From the NCBI RefSeq assembly GCF_014191495.1, contig NZ_JACHWR010000001.1:1426001-1490000 (forward strand): a DNA stretch of 64,000 nucleotides, written 5' to 3'. Below, piece by piece: positions 17,603 through 27,227 of this stretch; the stretch's first letter is position 1, and each line of letters opens with the position of its first letter. Made by a program: the position numbers and the translations under genes. This stretch comes from Nocardioides soli. Its GTDB lineage: Bacteria > Actinomycetota > Actinomycetes > Propionibacteriales > Nocardioidaceae. Below the pieces are notes generated by a model. It was not told the DNA's origin. It saw only the letters and a list, made by a program, of their open reading frames with translations, and ran no database searches.

Positions 17603-18503
17603 CGCCGCCGCGGCCCTGGCCGCGGTGCTCCTGCTGGGCGGCTGCTCCGGCGACGACGCGCAGCCGGACACGGCCACACCGTCGCCGTCCCGCTCGATCC
17701 GGACCCTGACGCCGCTGCCGGTGCCGCCCGAGCCGCCACCGAGCGGTCGGCTGCGCGCCGACATGCGGCAGTCGTCGCGCGACGCGGCCGCGGGCCGGAT
17801 GGAGGTCTGGATCGACAACGACACCGCGGCGCAGATCCGGCCGGCGCGGATCACCTACGCCGACCCGCGCTACCGCACCACCCTGCGCGGCACCCGCCTG
17901 CGCCCGATCCCGTCCCAGTCCGAGCGCGGCTTCCCGGTCTACCTCCCCCGACGACCCGCCTGCGACCACCCGACGGGCGCCGGCACCGTGACGGTCACGT
18001 ACGGCGGGACGACCCGGACGCTCCGGGTCGCGGACTCCACCGACGTCGCCGGCCGGTACGCCGGGTCCCGCTGCCTCGAGCTCGCGATCGCCCGGGTGGC
18101 CCGGCTGTCCTGGGCCGAGGACGTGCCGAGCGCCGGCGGGGTCGGCGACCCCGGCACGCTCACGCTCGTCGTGGCGCCGACCGGCCAACCCGGGCCCGCC
18201 CTCACCCTCGACACCGTCTCCGGCACGCCGGTGCTGTCGCCCGTCGGCAGCGACGTGTGGCGCCCCGCGGTCACCGTCCACGGCACCGATCCCACGCAGC
18301 GCATCGAGCTGCCGGTGAAGCCCACCCGCTGCGACGCCCACGCGTTCGCCGAGTCGGGCGGCGCCACGGCGTTCAAGATCGGCCTCCACCTCGGGGGCGA
18401 GCCCGGCCAGATCACACTGCGGATGAGCCTCGCCGGCGCCAAGAACGCGATCGACTACGCCCGGCAATCCTGCGGCACGTTGACCACGATGGAGGACGGC
18501 TGA
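17592..18503 (+). CDS. secreted lipoprotein, unknown function
   Basis: The 303-residue product begins with a lipoprotein signal peptide ending in the lipobox LLGGC, with C18 as the anchored residue. A serine/threonine/proline-rich linker follows, then two repeats of an immunoglobulin-like beta-rich pattern with paired cysteines (ACDHPTG, SRCLELA, TRCDAHA, RQSCGTL). The start is GTG. It overlaps the membrane-protein gene before it, so the two may be co-expressed. I do not recognise the family. Confidence 0.82.
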   Translation: MRRSAAAALAAVLLLGGCSGDDAQPDTATPSPSRSIRTLTPLPVPPEPPPSGRLRADMRQSSRDAAAGRMEVWIDNDTAAQIRPARITYADPRYRTTLRGTRLRPIPSQSERGFPVYLPRRPACDHPTGAGTVTVTYGGTTRTLRVADSTDVAGRYAGSRCLELAIARVARLSWAEDVPSAGGVGDPGTLTLVVAPTGQPGPALTLDTVSGTPVLSPVGSDVWRPAVTVHGTDPTQRIELPVKPTRCDAHAFAESGGATAFKIGLHLGGEPGQITLRMSLAGAKNAIDYARQSCGTLTTMEDG

Positions 18504-18568
18504 CGGGTGACCACCGTCACCGCGAAAACAATTCGCTGACCACGGGGTCCGCTCCGTAGCGTTGGCGA

Positions 18569-20323
18569 GTGCGCAAGCTTCCCCTCGACCACCCCGGCAC
18601 CGCCGCCCACGGCTCGCCGGGAGGGTTCCTCTGGTGGGTGGCGCGCAAGCAGTGGCACACGCTCGCGATCGGCATGCTCTTCGGCATCGTCTGGATGAGC
18701 GCGCAGGCCGTGATGCCGGCGGTGATCGGCCGCGCCATCGACGAAGGGGTCGCCGCGAAGGACACCTCGCGGCTCGCCGAGTGGGCGGCCGTGCTCTTCT
18801 GCATCGGCCTGGTGCAGGCCGGGGCGGGCATCATGCGGCACCGGTTCGCGGTCACCAACTGGCTGACCGCGGCGTACCGCGTCGTCCAGCTGGTCACCCG
18901 GCAGTCGGTGCGACTCGGCGGCACCCTGCCCCGCCGCGTCTCGACCGGCGAGGTCGTGGCGATCGGCACCAACGACCTCTCCCACATCGGCCAGGTGATG
19001 GACGTCGCGGCACGGTTCGCCGGCGCCGTCGTGTCGTTCGTCGTGGTGGCGGTGATCCTGCTCCAGACGTCGGTGACGCTCGGGCTCGTGGTGCTCATCG
19101 GGGTGCCGCTGCTGATGCTCGGCGTCGCCCCGCTGCTCAGCCCCCTCCAGCGCCGCAGCGCCCACCAGCGGCACCTGATGGGCCGGCTCTCCAACACCGC
19201 CAGCGACATCGTCGGCGGCCTGCGCGTGCTGCGCGGCATCGGCGGCGAGCAGGTGTTCTCGGCCCGCTACCGCCGCGAGTCGCAGACCACCCGCGCCGCC
19301 GGCGTCCGGGTAGCGCAGTTCCAGTCGGTGCTCGACGCGCTCCAGGTGTTCCTGCCCGGGCTCTTCGTCGTGGTCGTGGTCTGGCTCGGCGCCCGGTACG
19401 CCGTGCAGGGCACGATCACGCCGGGCGAGCTGGTCGCCTTCTACGGCTACTCGGCGTTCCTGATGATCCCGCTGCGCACCGCCACGGAGTACGCCAACAA
19501 GGTGATCCGCGGCCGGGTCGCGGCCGCCCGCATCTGCCGGGTGCTCGCGCTCGAGCCCGAGGTCACCGTCCCGGCCCACCCGGCGCCCTCTCCGGCCGTC
19601 GGCTCCGACCTCGTCGACACCCGTACCGGGCTCGTCGTGCACACCGGCCGGCTGACGGCGATCGTCAGCGAACAGCCCGACGACTCCGCGGTGCTCGCCG
19701 ACCGGCTCGGCATGGCCGCCTCCCCCGTCGACGACGACGTGCGGTTCGGCGGCACCCCGCTCACCGCGCTCGACCCGGCGGAGGTGCGCAAGCGGATCGT
19801 GGTCTCCGACACCGGCGCGATGCTCTTCTCCGGCCGGCTCGGCGACGGGCTCGACCTCACCGGCCACGGCGACGTGCGGCGCGCGCTCCGGACCGCGTCG
19901 GCCGGCGACATCCTCGAGGCGCTCGCGGAGGGGCTGGACACGATCGTCGCCGAGCGCGGCCGCAGCTTCTCCGGTGGCCAGCGGCAGCGCCTGGTGCTCG
20001 CCCGAGCGCTGGCGATCGACCCCGAGATCCTGGTGCTCGTCGAGCCGACCTCGGCCGTCGACGCGCACACCGAGGCCCGCATCGCCGCGCGACTGCGCGA
20101 CCACCGCACCGGACGCACCACCGTGGTCACCTCGTCGAGCCCGCTGATGCTCGCCGCCGCCGACGTCGTCGCGTTCCTCGTCGGCGGCCGGGTGGTCGCG
20201 ACCGGCACCCATGCCGACCTGCTCGACACGAGCCCGGCGTACCGCCGCGTCGTGGCCCGCGAGAGCGACCCCGACCTCGAGACCGAGACCGGCGAGCTCC
20301 AGAAGTCGGGAGGGTCCCGATGA
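18569..20323 (+). CDS. ABC exporter half, degenerate nucleotide-binding domain
   Basis: The 584-residue protein has six membrane helices in the first 300 residues and a nucleotide-binding domain after about 345. It is catalytically unusual. Where Walker A should be (about 362-375) it reads LTAIVSEQPDDSAVL with no GxxGxGKS. The Walker B aspartate is replaced by V491 in LVLVEPTSAVD, while the following E492 is kept. The signature SFSGGQRQR at S466 is intact. It can therefore supply only the signature half of one ATP site. The next gene overlaps by ATGA and codes for the complementary half. The substrate is unknown; multidrug or lipid-like export is usual in the family. Confidence 0.92.
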   Translation: MRKLPLDHPGTAAHGSPGGFLWWVARKQWHTLAIGMLFGIVWMSAQAVMPAVIGRAIDEGVAAKDTSRLAEWAAVLFCIGLVQAGAGIMRHRFAVTNWLTAAYRVVQLVTRQSVRLGGTLPRRVSTGEVVAIGTNDLSHIGQVMDVAARFAGAVVSFVVVAVILLQTSVTLGLVVLIGVPLLMLGVAPLLSPLQRRSAHQRHLMGRLSNTASDIVGGLRVLRGIGGEQVFSARYRRESQTTRAAGVRVAQFQSVLDALQVFLPGLFVVVVVWLGARYAVQGTITPGELVAFYGYSAFLMIPLRTATEYANKVIRGRVAAARICRVLALEPEVTVPAHPAPSPAVGSDLVDTRTGLVVHTGRLTAIVSEQPDDSAVLADRLGMAASPVDDDVRFGGTPLTALDPAEVRKRIVVSDTGAMLFSGRLGDGLDLTGHGDVRRALRTASAGDILEALAEGLDTIVAERGRSFSGGQRQRLVLARALAIDPEILVLVEPTSAVDAHTEARIAARLRDHRTGRTTVVTSSSPLMLAAADVVAFLVGGRVVATGTHADLLDTSPAYRRVVARESDPDLETETGELQKSGGSR

Positions 20324-22062
20324 GGACGCACCTGCCCGTCGCCGACGGCCGCGCGGTGCGCTCGTACGTCGGCTCGCTGGCCCGCCGGCACCCGCGGATG
20401 CTGTACGGCGCACTCGCGCTCCACGTCGCGGCCGCGCTCGCCGGCCTGGCCGCGCCGCGGCTGCTCGGCGACCTCGTGCAGGCCGTCGAGAGCGGCACCA
20501 CCACCGACCACGTCGACCGGATCGTCGCGCTGCTCGCGGTCTTCCTCGTCGTGCAGACCGTGCTCACCCGGTTCGCCCGCTACCTGAGCCAGGTGCTCGG
20601 CGAGCAGGTGCTGGCCGAGCTGCGCGAGGACTTCGTCGACAACACGCTCGCGCTGCCGGTCGGCGTCGTCGAGGACGCCGGCTCGGGCGACCTGCTGACG
20701 CGCACCAGCCGCGACGTCGACCAGCTCGGCTGGTCGGTGCGGATGGCGCTGCCGGAGTGGACGATCGCGGTCGTCACGGCGGTCGTCACCTTCGTCGCGG
20801 CGCTCAGCGTCGGCTGGTGGGTGGCGATCCCCTGCCTGCTGGGCGTGCCGCCGCTGGTGATCGGGCTGCGCTGGTACCTCAAGCGGGCCAAGGACGGCTA
20901 CCTGCGCGAGAGCGCGACGTACTCGCAGATCAACGCAACGCTCACCGAGACGGTCGAGGGCGCCCGCACGGTCGAGGCGCTCGGCCTGGGCCGGCGCCGC
21001 ATCGAGGCGGTCGACGACGACATCGCGGCGTCGTACCGGGCGGAGCGCTACACGCTCTTCCTGCGCACGGTGTTCTTCCCGAACATGGAGATCGCCTACC
21101 TGATCCCCACCGTGCTGACCCTGCTCTTCGGCGGCTACCTCTACACCCAGGACCAGGTGACGCTGGGCGCGGTGACGACCGCGACGCTGTACGTGCAGAT
21201 GCTGATCGACCCGGTCGACCGGATCGTGTCGATCCTCGACGAGCTCCAGCTCGGCGCGGCCTCGCTGGCCCGGCTGCTCGGCGTCGCCCAGGTGCCCGAC
21301 GACCGTGAGGTCAGTGGTCGCGAGCCCGAGGGCGAGCACCTCGCCGCAGACGACGTGCGCTTCTCGTACGTCGAGGGGCGCGACGTGCTGCACGGCGTGG
21401 ACCTCGACGTCGGCGTCGGCGAGCGGATCGCGATGGTCGGGCCGTCGGGCGCCGGCAAGTCGACGCTCGGCCGGCTGCTCGCGGGCATCCACCCGCCGCG
21501 CACCGGCTCGGTCACGGTCGGCCGCGTGGGGCTGGTCGAGCTGCCGCTCGACGACCTGCGCGGCCACGTCGCGCTGGTGACCCAGGAGCACCACGTCTTC
21601 GTCGGCACCGTGCGCGAGAACCTCGTGCTGGCCCGCCCCGGATCCTCCGACGCCGACGTGCGCGCGGCCCTCGCGGCCGTCGACGCGCTCGACTGGGTCG
21701 AGGCGCTGCCCGAGGGCCTCGACACCGAGGTCGGCTCCGGCGGCCGCGCCGTGACCGCGCCCCAGGCCCAGCAGATCGCGCTGGCCCGGCTGGTGCTGGC
21801 CGACCCGCACACGCTGGTGCTCGACGAGGCCACCTCGCTCATCGACCCGCGCGCGGCCCGCCATCTCGAGCGCTCGCTCGCCGCGGTGCTCGAGGGACGC
21901 ACCGTGATCGCGATCGCGCACCGGCTCTTCTCCGCCCACGACGCCGACCGGGTCGCGGTCGTGGAGGACGGCCGGATCTCCGAGCTCGGGTCGCACGACG
22001 AGCTGGTCGCCGCCGGCGGCTCCTACGCCGCGCTGTGGGACAGCTGGCACGGCCGCGGCTGA
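20320..22062 (+). CDS. ABC exporter half, ATP-binding partner with degenerate signature
   Basis: The 580-residue partner has the same six-helix plus nucleotide-binding layout. Its Walker A is intact (GPSGAGKST from residue 374), as is Walker B (LVLDEATSLID), and an H-loop is present (AIAHRL). The signature motif, however, reads VTAPQAQQ from residue 478 instead of LSGGQ. With the upstream subunit this makes one complete ATP site and one site dead on both faces. Coupling with the previous gene is by ATGA. The fold and order match actinobacterial heterodimeric exporters. Confidence 0.93.
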   Translation: MRTHLPVADGRAVRSYVGSLARRHPRMLYGALALHVAAALAGLAAPRLLGDLVQAVESGTTTDHVDRIVALLAVFLVVQTVLTRFARYLSQVLGEQVLAELREDFVDNTLALPVGVVEDAGSGDLLTRTSRDVDQLGWSVRMALPEWTIAVVTAVVTFVAALSVGWWVAIPCLLGVPPLVIGLRWYLKRAKDGYLRESATYSQINATLTETVEGARTVEALGLGRRRIEAVDDDIAASYRAERYTLFLRTVFFPNMEIAYLIPTVLTLLFGGYLYTQDQVTLGAVTTATLYVQMLIDPVDRIVSILDELQLGAASLARLLGVAQVPDDREVSGREPEGEHLAADDVRFSYVEGRDVLHGVDLDVGVGERIAMVGPSGAGKSTLGRLLAGIHPPRTGSVTVGRVGLVELPLDDLRGHVALVTQEHHVFVGTVRENLVLARPGSSDADVRAALAAVDALDWVEALPEGLDTEVGSGGRAVTAPQAQQIALARLVLADPHTLVLDEATSLIDPRAARHLERSLAAVLEGRTVIAIAHRLFSAHDADRVAVVEDGRISELGSHDELVAAGGSYAALWDSWHGRG

Positions 22063-22074
22063 TGCCGTGCCTAG

Positions 22075-22662
22075 CTAGGGTGCGTCCCCGGGCTGGAAGA
22101 TCCGCACGTGGCTCTCGGCGAAGGCACGCGGCGCCTGCTCGAGGTCGGAGGCGACCGTGTCGTTCCAGCGGTTGAAGAACCCGAACAGCGCCACCACCGC
22201 GACCAGCTCCGCGATCTCGGAGTCGTCGAAGTGCCGGCGCAGCTCCACGAAGTCCTCGTCGGTGGTGGCGTTCGGCGTCTGACCGGCGCCGAGGGCCATC
22301 GCCAGCGCGGCCCGCTCCGCCTCGGAGAACCTGGGGTCGGTGGCGAACTCCCACACGGCGGCGATCTTCTCCGGGTCCACATCCGCGGTGTCCGCGGCGT
22401 GGAAGCCGGTGTGGGCCGAGCAGTAGCGGCAGCCGGCCGACATGCTCGCGATGTGCGCCACCATCCACTTCAGGCCGGGGCCCACCCGGCCCTCGTTCAT
22501 GACGGCGATGCTGAGCCGGCCGACGGCGTCGAGCACGTTCGGCATCCGGGCCAGGATGCCGAACGTGGACGGCTCCGCGCCGTAGACGGCGCGCATGGTC
22601 GCCAGCAGCTCGGGGTGGGCGGCCTCGAGCACGTCGGTGTCGAGGGGCGGGATGCGGGACAC
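22075..22662 (-). CDS. carboxymuconolactone decarboxylase / AhpD-like protein
   Basis: The 195-residue protein has the AhpD/CMD helical core with the redox motif CRYCSAHTGF at about 80, preceded by the conserved VAHIASMSAG. A conserved tail segment with ELVAVVALFGFFNRW follows. Family members either decarboxylate a ring-cleavage lactone or act in peroxide or hydroperoxide reduction; the CxxC pair favours redox chemistry. The GTG at 22662 is preceded by a GGAAGG ribosome site. It is the last gene of the 11-gene operon. Confidence 0.88.
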   Translation of the reverse strand: MSRIPPLDTDVLEAAHPELLATMRAVYGAEPSTFGILARMPNVLDAVGRLSIAVMNEGRVGPGLKWMVAHIASMSAGCRYCSAHTGFHAADTADVDPEKIAAVWEFATDPRFSEAERAALAMALGAGQTPNATTDEDFVELRRHFDDSEIAELVAVVALFGFFNRWNDTVASDLEQAPRAFAESHVRIFQPGDAP

Positions 22663-22676
22663 TGCGTCACCTTCCG

Positions 22677-24278
22677 TCAGAGCCGGCGCAGGTCGTCGAC
22701 GACGACCTTGCCGGCGGCGTTCCTGGGCAGCCGGTCGAGGAAGCGGATCTCCCGGGGCACCTTGAAGTTCGCGAGCCGGGCCCGGCAGTGGCCGAGCACA
22801 TCGTCGGCGTCGGGCCGATCGGCGCCTGGCGGACGGACGACGTACGCGCGTCCGACGCTGCCGAGCCGCTCGTCCGGGACGCCGACGACCGCGGACTCGC
22901 GGATGCCCTCGAGCCGTGCGAGGGCGTTCTCGACCTCGGCGGGATACACGTTGAAGCCGCCGACCGTGTACATGTTCTTGATCCGGTCGGTGATGGAGAC
23001 GTACCCGTCGTCGTCGATCGTGCCGACGTCGCCGGTGCGGAACCAGCCGTCGCAGTCCACCACCTCGCCGGTGGCCGCCGGGTCGTCCAGGTAGCCCACC
23101 ATCAGGTTGGGGCCGCGGAGCTCGATCTCGCCGGGCAGCCCGGTCGCCTGCAGCCCGCCGTCCCCGGCCCGCACCCGGACCTCGAAGCCCGCGACCGGCC
23201 GGCCCGCCGTCGTCGCGACGACCTCGGCGGGGTCGTCCGGGCGGCACATGGTGACGACCACGGCCTCGGAGAGGCCGTACGCCGTCAGCACGTTCTCGAC
23301 CCCGGCCTCGCGCAGCCTCTCGACGAGGCGCACCGGCACGGCCGCCGACCCGGTCACGGCGATGCGCCACCGGCTGCCGCCGAAGCCCGATCCGCTCGAC
23401 GCGTCGAGCAGGCTCTGCAGGATCGTCGGCGGCCCCGGGACCACCGTGATGCCCTCGGCGTGCAGCAGCCGCAGCACGTGATCGACGTCGAAGGTCGCGA
23501 CCGGGTACATCGTCGCCCCGGTCGCGACGCAGGCCACCAGCCCGGCCTTGTAGCCGAAGGTGTGGGAGAAGGGGCTCGCGATCAGGTAGCGGTCGTCGTC
23601 GCGCAGTCCCGCGCACTCGACCCAGGCCTGGACGCACTCGACGGTCTGTCGCTGCCGGGTCATCACCCCCTTCGAGCGGCCGGTGGTGCCGGAGGTGAAG
23701 ACGACGTCGGCGAGGTCGTGCTCGTCGACGGGGCCGGCGTCCGGGCTCGCGTCGGAAGCGCCATCGAGGAATCGGTCCCAGTCGAGCGTCGCGACCTCGC
23801 GCCCCTCGGCCGCGCCCCGATCGCCGGGGAACAGCACGACGTCGCGCAGGTCGGGCAGCCCCGCGACCACGTCGCCGACGGCGGGATCCGCGTCGTCGTC
23901 GTGGGCGAGGCCGGCGACGAGCGAGCCGACGAAGTCGAGCCCGAGGAACCCGTCGACGGTCAGCAGCAGCCGCACCCGGGCCCGCCGGAGGATGTCGCGG
24001 GCCTCCGGCCCGGTGTACCTGGTGTTGAGCGGCACGAGTACCGCGCCGATCTCGTGCACCCCGAGCGCGGCCACCACCCAGTGCAGGGAGTTGGGCGCCC
24101 AGACCGCCACCCGGTCGCCGCGGGCGACGCCGCGAGCGCGCAGGCCGCTGCCGACCCGGCGGGCCGCCGACGCGAGCTCCCGCCAGGTGAGCTCGGCTCC
24201 GCCGTCGACGACGGCGACGCCCGAGCCGAATCGCCGCTCCGCGTCGCGGAGCAGTGCGGGGACGGTACGGCGTGACAT
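22677..24278 (-). CDS. acyl-CoA synthetase (AMP-forming)
   Basis: The 533-residue enzyme activates a carboxylic acid to its CoA thioester through an acyl-AMP. The P-loop signature FTSGTTGRSKGVM is at about 195, TAYGLSEAVVV in the middle, then GWFRTGDVG and the final lysine in PRNAAGKVVV. It is closest in plan to FadD3-like or cyclohexanecarboxylate-type ligases; the acid itself is not readable. The ATG at 24278 follows a strong GGAGGAGC site. It sits between the SMP-30-like gene and the AhpD-like gene in one transcription unit. Confidence 0.92.
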   Translation of the reverse strand: MSRRTVPALLRDAERRFGSGVAVVDGGAELTWRELASAARRVGSGLRARGVARGDRVAVWAPNSLHWVVAALGVHEIGAVLVPLNTRYTGPEARDILRRARVRLLLTVDGFLGLDFVGSLVAGLAHDDDADPAVGDVVAGLPDLRDVVLFPGDRGAAEGREVATLDWDRFLDGASDASPDAGPVDEHDLADVVFTSGTTGRSKGVMTRQRQTVECVQAWVECAGLRDDDRYLIASPFSHTFGYKAGLVACVATGATMYPVATFDVDHVLRLLHAEGITVVPGPPTILQSLLDASSGSGFGGSRWRIAVTGSAAVPVRLVERLREAGVENVLTAYGLSEAVVVTMCRPDDPAEVVATTAGRPVAGFEVRVRAGDGGLQATGLPGEIELRGPNLMVGYLDDPAATGEVVDCDGWFRTGDVGTIDDDGYVSITDRIKNMYTVGGFNVYPAEVENALARLEGIRESAVVGVPDERLGSVGRAYVVRPPGADRPDADDVLGHCRARLANFKVPREIRFLDRLPRNAAGKVVVDDLRRL

Positions 24279-24294
24279 GGTGCTCCTCCTCTGT

Positions 24295-25236
24295 CTACGA
24301 GCCGGCTGTCGACGAGCCGGCCGCGGCGAAGCCCGGCTGGTACGGCACCGGGTGGCCGGCGACCTCCCAGGTCAGCGCGCTCACCCGGCCGAGGCCCGCC
24401 TCGGTGACGTAGAGCGTGCGCCGGTCCGGGCCGCCGAAGCACACGTTGGTGACGTCGTTGCCGAAGGGGATCCGGCCGAGCTCGGCGCCCTCGGGCGAGA
24501 ACACCACCACCGAGCCGGTGCCCGCCCCGGCGACGATCACCCGGCCCTCGGCGTCGAAGCAGAGCCCGTCGGGCAGGGTGCCCGCGCCCAGGTGGGCGAA
24601 CCGCTCCGGCTCGCCCAGCCTGCCGCCTCCGAGGATCGGGAAGCGGTGCAGCCACGACGTGTAGGACTCCGCGACGATGAGCGCGGAGCCGTCGGGAGTG
24701 ACGCCGAGGCCGTTGGGGTAGCGGAGCCCGTCGTGCACCCAGGCGGCCGCCCCGTCGGCACCGCGGTAGCCGACCCGGCCGGGTGGCACGGCGCCGTCGG
24801 GGCCGGGCCAGACCGGGTCGGAGAACCACAGCGAGCCGTCCGGCCCGAAGCAGAGGTCGTTCGGCGAGGTGAGCGGCAGGCCGTCGATCTCCTCGAGCAG
24901 CGGGGTCAGCTCGCCCCCGAGGTCCAGCCGCCACAGCAGGCCGGGCTGGTCGCCCGGCCCCTCGTCCAGCCCGACGTGCTCCTCGGCCACCCAGCGCCCG
25001 CCGTTGTCGCAGACGAGCAGGGCGCCGCCCCGGTCGAGGACCAGGCCGTTGGGCGCACCCGGGAAGTCGGCCACGACCGTCCGCTCGCCGGCCGGCGAGA
25101 TCCGCGTGACCCGCCGGCCGGCGAGCTCGCACACGACGAGATCGCCGCCCGGCAGGCAGACCGGACCTTCGGGGAACAGCAGGCCGTCGGTCAGCACCCG
25201 AGGCGCCGACACCACCATGCTCGGCTCGGTGCTCAT
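24295..25236 (-). CDS. SMP-30/gluconolactonase-like lactonase
   Basis: The 313-residue protein is a six-bladed propeller of the SMP-30/regucalcin family, usually calcium-dependent lactonases. Metal-site segments are LFPEGPVCLPGG near the start, SPNDLCFGPDGSLWFSD in the middle, RYPNGLGVTPDG and GTLPDGLCFDAEG later. No signal peptide is seen. The start overlaps the transporter ATPase stop as ATGA. In the operon it would open a lactone made by one of the upstream dehydrogenases before CoA activation; that order is inference. Confidence 0.9.
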   Translation of the reverse strand: MSTEPSMVVSAPRVLTDGLLFPEGPVCLPGGDLVVCELAGRRVTRISPAGERTVVADFPGAPNGLVLDRGGALLVCDNGGRWVAEEHVGLDEGPGDQPGLLWRLDLGGELTPLLEEIDGLPLTSPNDLCFGPDGSLWFSDPVWPGPDGAVPPGRVGYRGADGAAAWVHDGLRYPNGLGVTPDGSALIVAESYTSWLHRFPILGGGRLGEPERFAHLGAGTLPDGLCFDAEGRVIVAGAGTGSVVVFSPEGAELGRIPFGNDVTNVCFGGPDRRTLYVTEAGLGRVSALTWEVAGHPVPYQPGFAAAGSSTAGS

Positions 25237-26093
25237 GCGTGGACCCCCTCGGTCGACTCCGCTGCCGGGGCCGGCTCGGGGTCGGCTCGCCGACCGGTCG
25301 AGCCCATCGCCTTCCGGACCCGGCGGACCGAGTCGAAGAACGCCGCCTCGGTGCGGATCCCGCCGTCGCGCTCACGAGGCAGGTCGATGTCGATGACGTC
25401 GATGATGCGGCCCGGCTGCGCACCCATCACCGCGACGCGGTCGGCCAGGAACACGGCCTCGTCCATGTCGTGGGTGACGAAGACGATCGTGCGGCCGGTC
25501 GCCTTCCAGATGCTCAGGAGCTCCTCGTTGAGGTACTCCCGGGTGAAGGCGTCGAGGGCGCCGAACGGCTCGTCCATGAGCAGGATCGACGCCGACGTCA
25601 CCAACGACCGGGCGATCGAGACGCGCTGCTGCATGCCGCCCGAGAGCTCGCCCGGGTAGCGCCGAGCGAACGCCGAGAGCTGGACCAGGTCGAGCAGCTC
25701 CGCGACCCGGTCCCGCACCTCGCGTTTGGCCGGCGTGGCCCGTCTGCGCCCCAGCCGCAGCGGCAGGGCGACGTTCTCCTCGACCGTCTTCCACGGCAGC
25801 AGCCGGGGTGACTGGAAGACGGTGCTGAAGTCGGCCTGGGGACCCTCGACCCGGGTATCACCCACCCAGATCTCCCCCTCGGAGGGCGGGATCAGACCCG
25901 ACATCAGCCGCAGCAGCGTCGACTTGCCGCAGCCGCTCGGGCCAACCAGCGCCAGGAACTCTCCCGGCGACACCTCGAGGTTCGCCTCCTGGAGCGCGAG
26001 GAACGAGGGCTCGCGAGGGATCTCGAACCGCTTCGTGACCCCGCGGACACTGATGCTGGCCCGGGCGGGCGCGGTGGGGCGCACGGCACTCAC
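25233..26093 (-). CDS. ABC importer ATPase (SsuB/TauB type)
   Basis: The 286-residue ATPase has Walker A GPSGCGKST, signature ELSGGMQQR, Walker B LLMDEPFGALD and the switch histidine in FVTHDMDEA, all typical of nitrate/sulfonate/taurine-type importers. A GTG start lies one base after the binding-protein stop. It energises the permease encoded two genes upstream. The C-terminal 40 residues form a proline- and glutamate-rich tail beyond the usual end. Confidence 0.95.
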   Translation of the reverse strand: MSAVRPTAPARASISVRGVTKRFEIPREPSFLALQEANLEVSPGEFLALVGPSGCGKSTLLRLMSGLIPPSEGEIWVGDTRVEGPQADFSTVFQSPRLLPWKTVEENVALPLRLGRRRATPAKREVRDRVAELLDLVQLSAFARRYPGELSGGMQQRVSIARSLVTSASILLMDEPFGALDAFTREYLNEELLSIWKATGRTIVFVTHDMDEAVFLADRVAVMGAQPGRIIDVIDIDLPRERDGGIRTEAAFFDSVRRVRKAMGSTGRRADPEPAPAAESTEGVHA

Positions 26094-26094
26094 G

Positions 26095-27192
26095 TCACGA
26101 GGCCTCTGCCTCTGCGCGGACCTCGTCGGCGTCGAAGTCGTTGTAGTCCTCGGCGAGACCCAGGTCCACCAGGACGTCGAGGTCGGGCATCTCGGGCAGC
26201 ATCTCGGCGCCCACCTGGAACTCGAAGGTGGTGGTCAGCTGCTCGTCGCTCGCCGTCCCGTAGAGGCCGTCCTCGCCGGTGCCGAGGTAGGTGAGCTCCA
26301 GTCGCTCCTGGACGACGTCCTGCCAGAACTCCGCGACGCCGTCCTTGTCGGCGTCCGTCGGCTTGCTGCTCGGGTAGGCCTTCCAGTGGATGTCCACGGC
26401 CCGGGCCGGGTTGGCGTCGGTGAAGATCATGCCGCGCAGGGTGGCGCGGATGAACCCCGCGACGACCTCGGGCTGCTCCTCGACCATCTCGCGCCGGAAC
26501 AGCCAGGCGCCGAAGGCCGGCAGGGTGTCGGAGGGCACCTCGATGACGCGCATGGACGAGCCGATCAGGCTGCCGATGACGGCGTTGAACACGTCGGCCC
26601 CGGCGTACGCGTCGATCTTGCCGTCCTGGAAGGCGGCCGCCGCCTGGGTGCCGTAGCCGACCGGCAGCCACTTGACGTCCGCGTCCGGGTCGAGGTCGCC
26701 CTGCTCGACGACCGCGCGGCCGTACTGGTAGAGCGAGCCGGCGAGGGCGACGGACCCGATCGTCTTGCCCTTCAGGTCCGCCGCGGTCCGGATGTCGGAG
26801 TCCTCGGGGACGACGACGCGGAAGGAGTGCGACTTGTTGAGGTAGACCGCGACCAGGCCGTCGGGCTTGTCGGCCGCGAACTGGACCATCGCGGGCCCGC
26901 CGGCCTGGACGACGTCGGCCTGTCCGGACTGCACCATCGCCGCGGCGGTCTCGGCACCGTCGATGCCCTGGACCTCCACCTCGAGGCCCTCGTCGGCGAA
27001 GTAGCCCATCTCCTCGGGGACCGAGGTGTGGAACGCCACCGTCGCCGCCAGCGACGGGTCGGCGTTGACCTGCACGAGCCGGGTCACCTCGTCGCCGGAC
27101 GCCGAGGACGTCGACGAGTCGTCCGAGCAGCCGGTGGTGACCGCGAGGGCGGCCGCGAGCACCGTGCCCACGGCGCAGAGCTTCTTGATCAT
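26095..27192 (-). CDS. ABC importer substrate-binding lipoprotein (SsuA/NMT1 type)
   Basis: The 365-residue lipoprotein begins MIKKLCAVGTVLAAAL and is lipidated at C22 in VTTGCSDD. The mature part has the two-lobed NMT1/SsuA pattern: YFADEGLEVEV, then SGQADVVQAG and DLKGKTIGSV. Such proteins bind small anionic or nitrogenous organics; the ligand cannot be named. The ATG at 27192 follows an AGAGGAG ribosome site; the open frame upstream of it is not part of the protein. It lies between permease and ATPase in the operon. Confidence 0.93.
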   Translation of the reverse strand: MIKKLCAVGTVLAAALAVTTGCSDDSSTSSASGDEVTRLVQVNADPSLAATVAFHTSVPEEMGYFADEGLEVEVQGIDGAETAAAMVQSGQADVVQAGGPAMVQFAADKPDGLVAVYLNKSHSFRVVVPEDSDIRTAADLKGKTIGSVALAGSLYQYGRAVVEQGDLDPDADVKWLPVGYGTQAAAAFQDGKIDAYAGADVFNAVIGSLIGSSMRVIEVPSDTLPAFGAWLFRREMVEEQPEVVAGFIRATLRGMIFTDANPARAVDIHWKAYPSSKPTDADKDGVAEFWQDVVQERLELTYLGTGEDGLYGTASDEQLTTTFEFQVGAEMLPEMPDLDVLVDLGLAEDYNDFDADEVRAEAEAS

Positions 27193-27227
27193 GAGACTCC
27201 TCTTTCTTGTCGGAACGACGCGCGACC

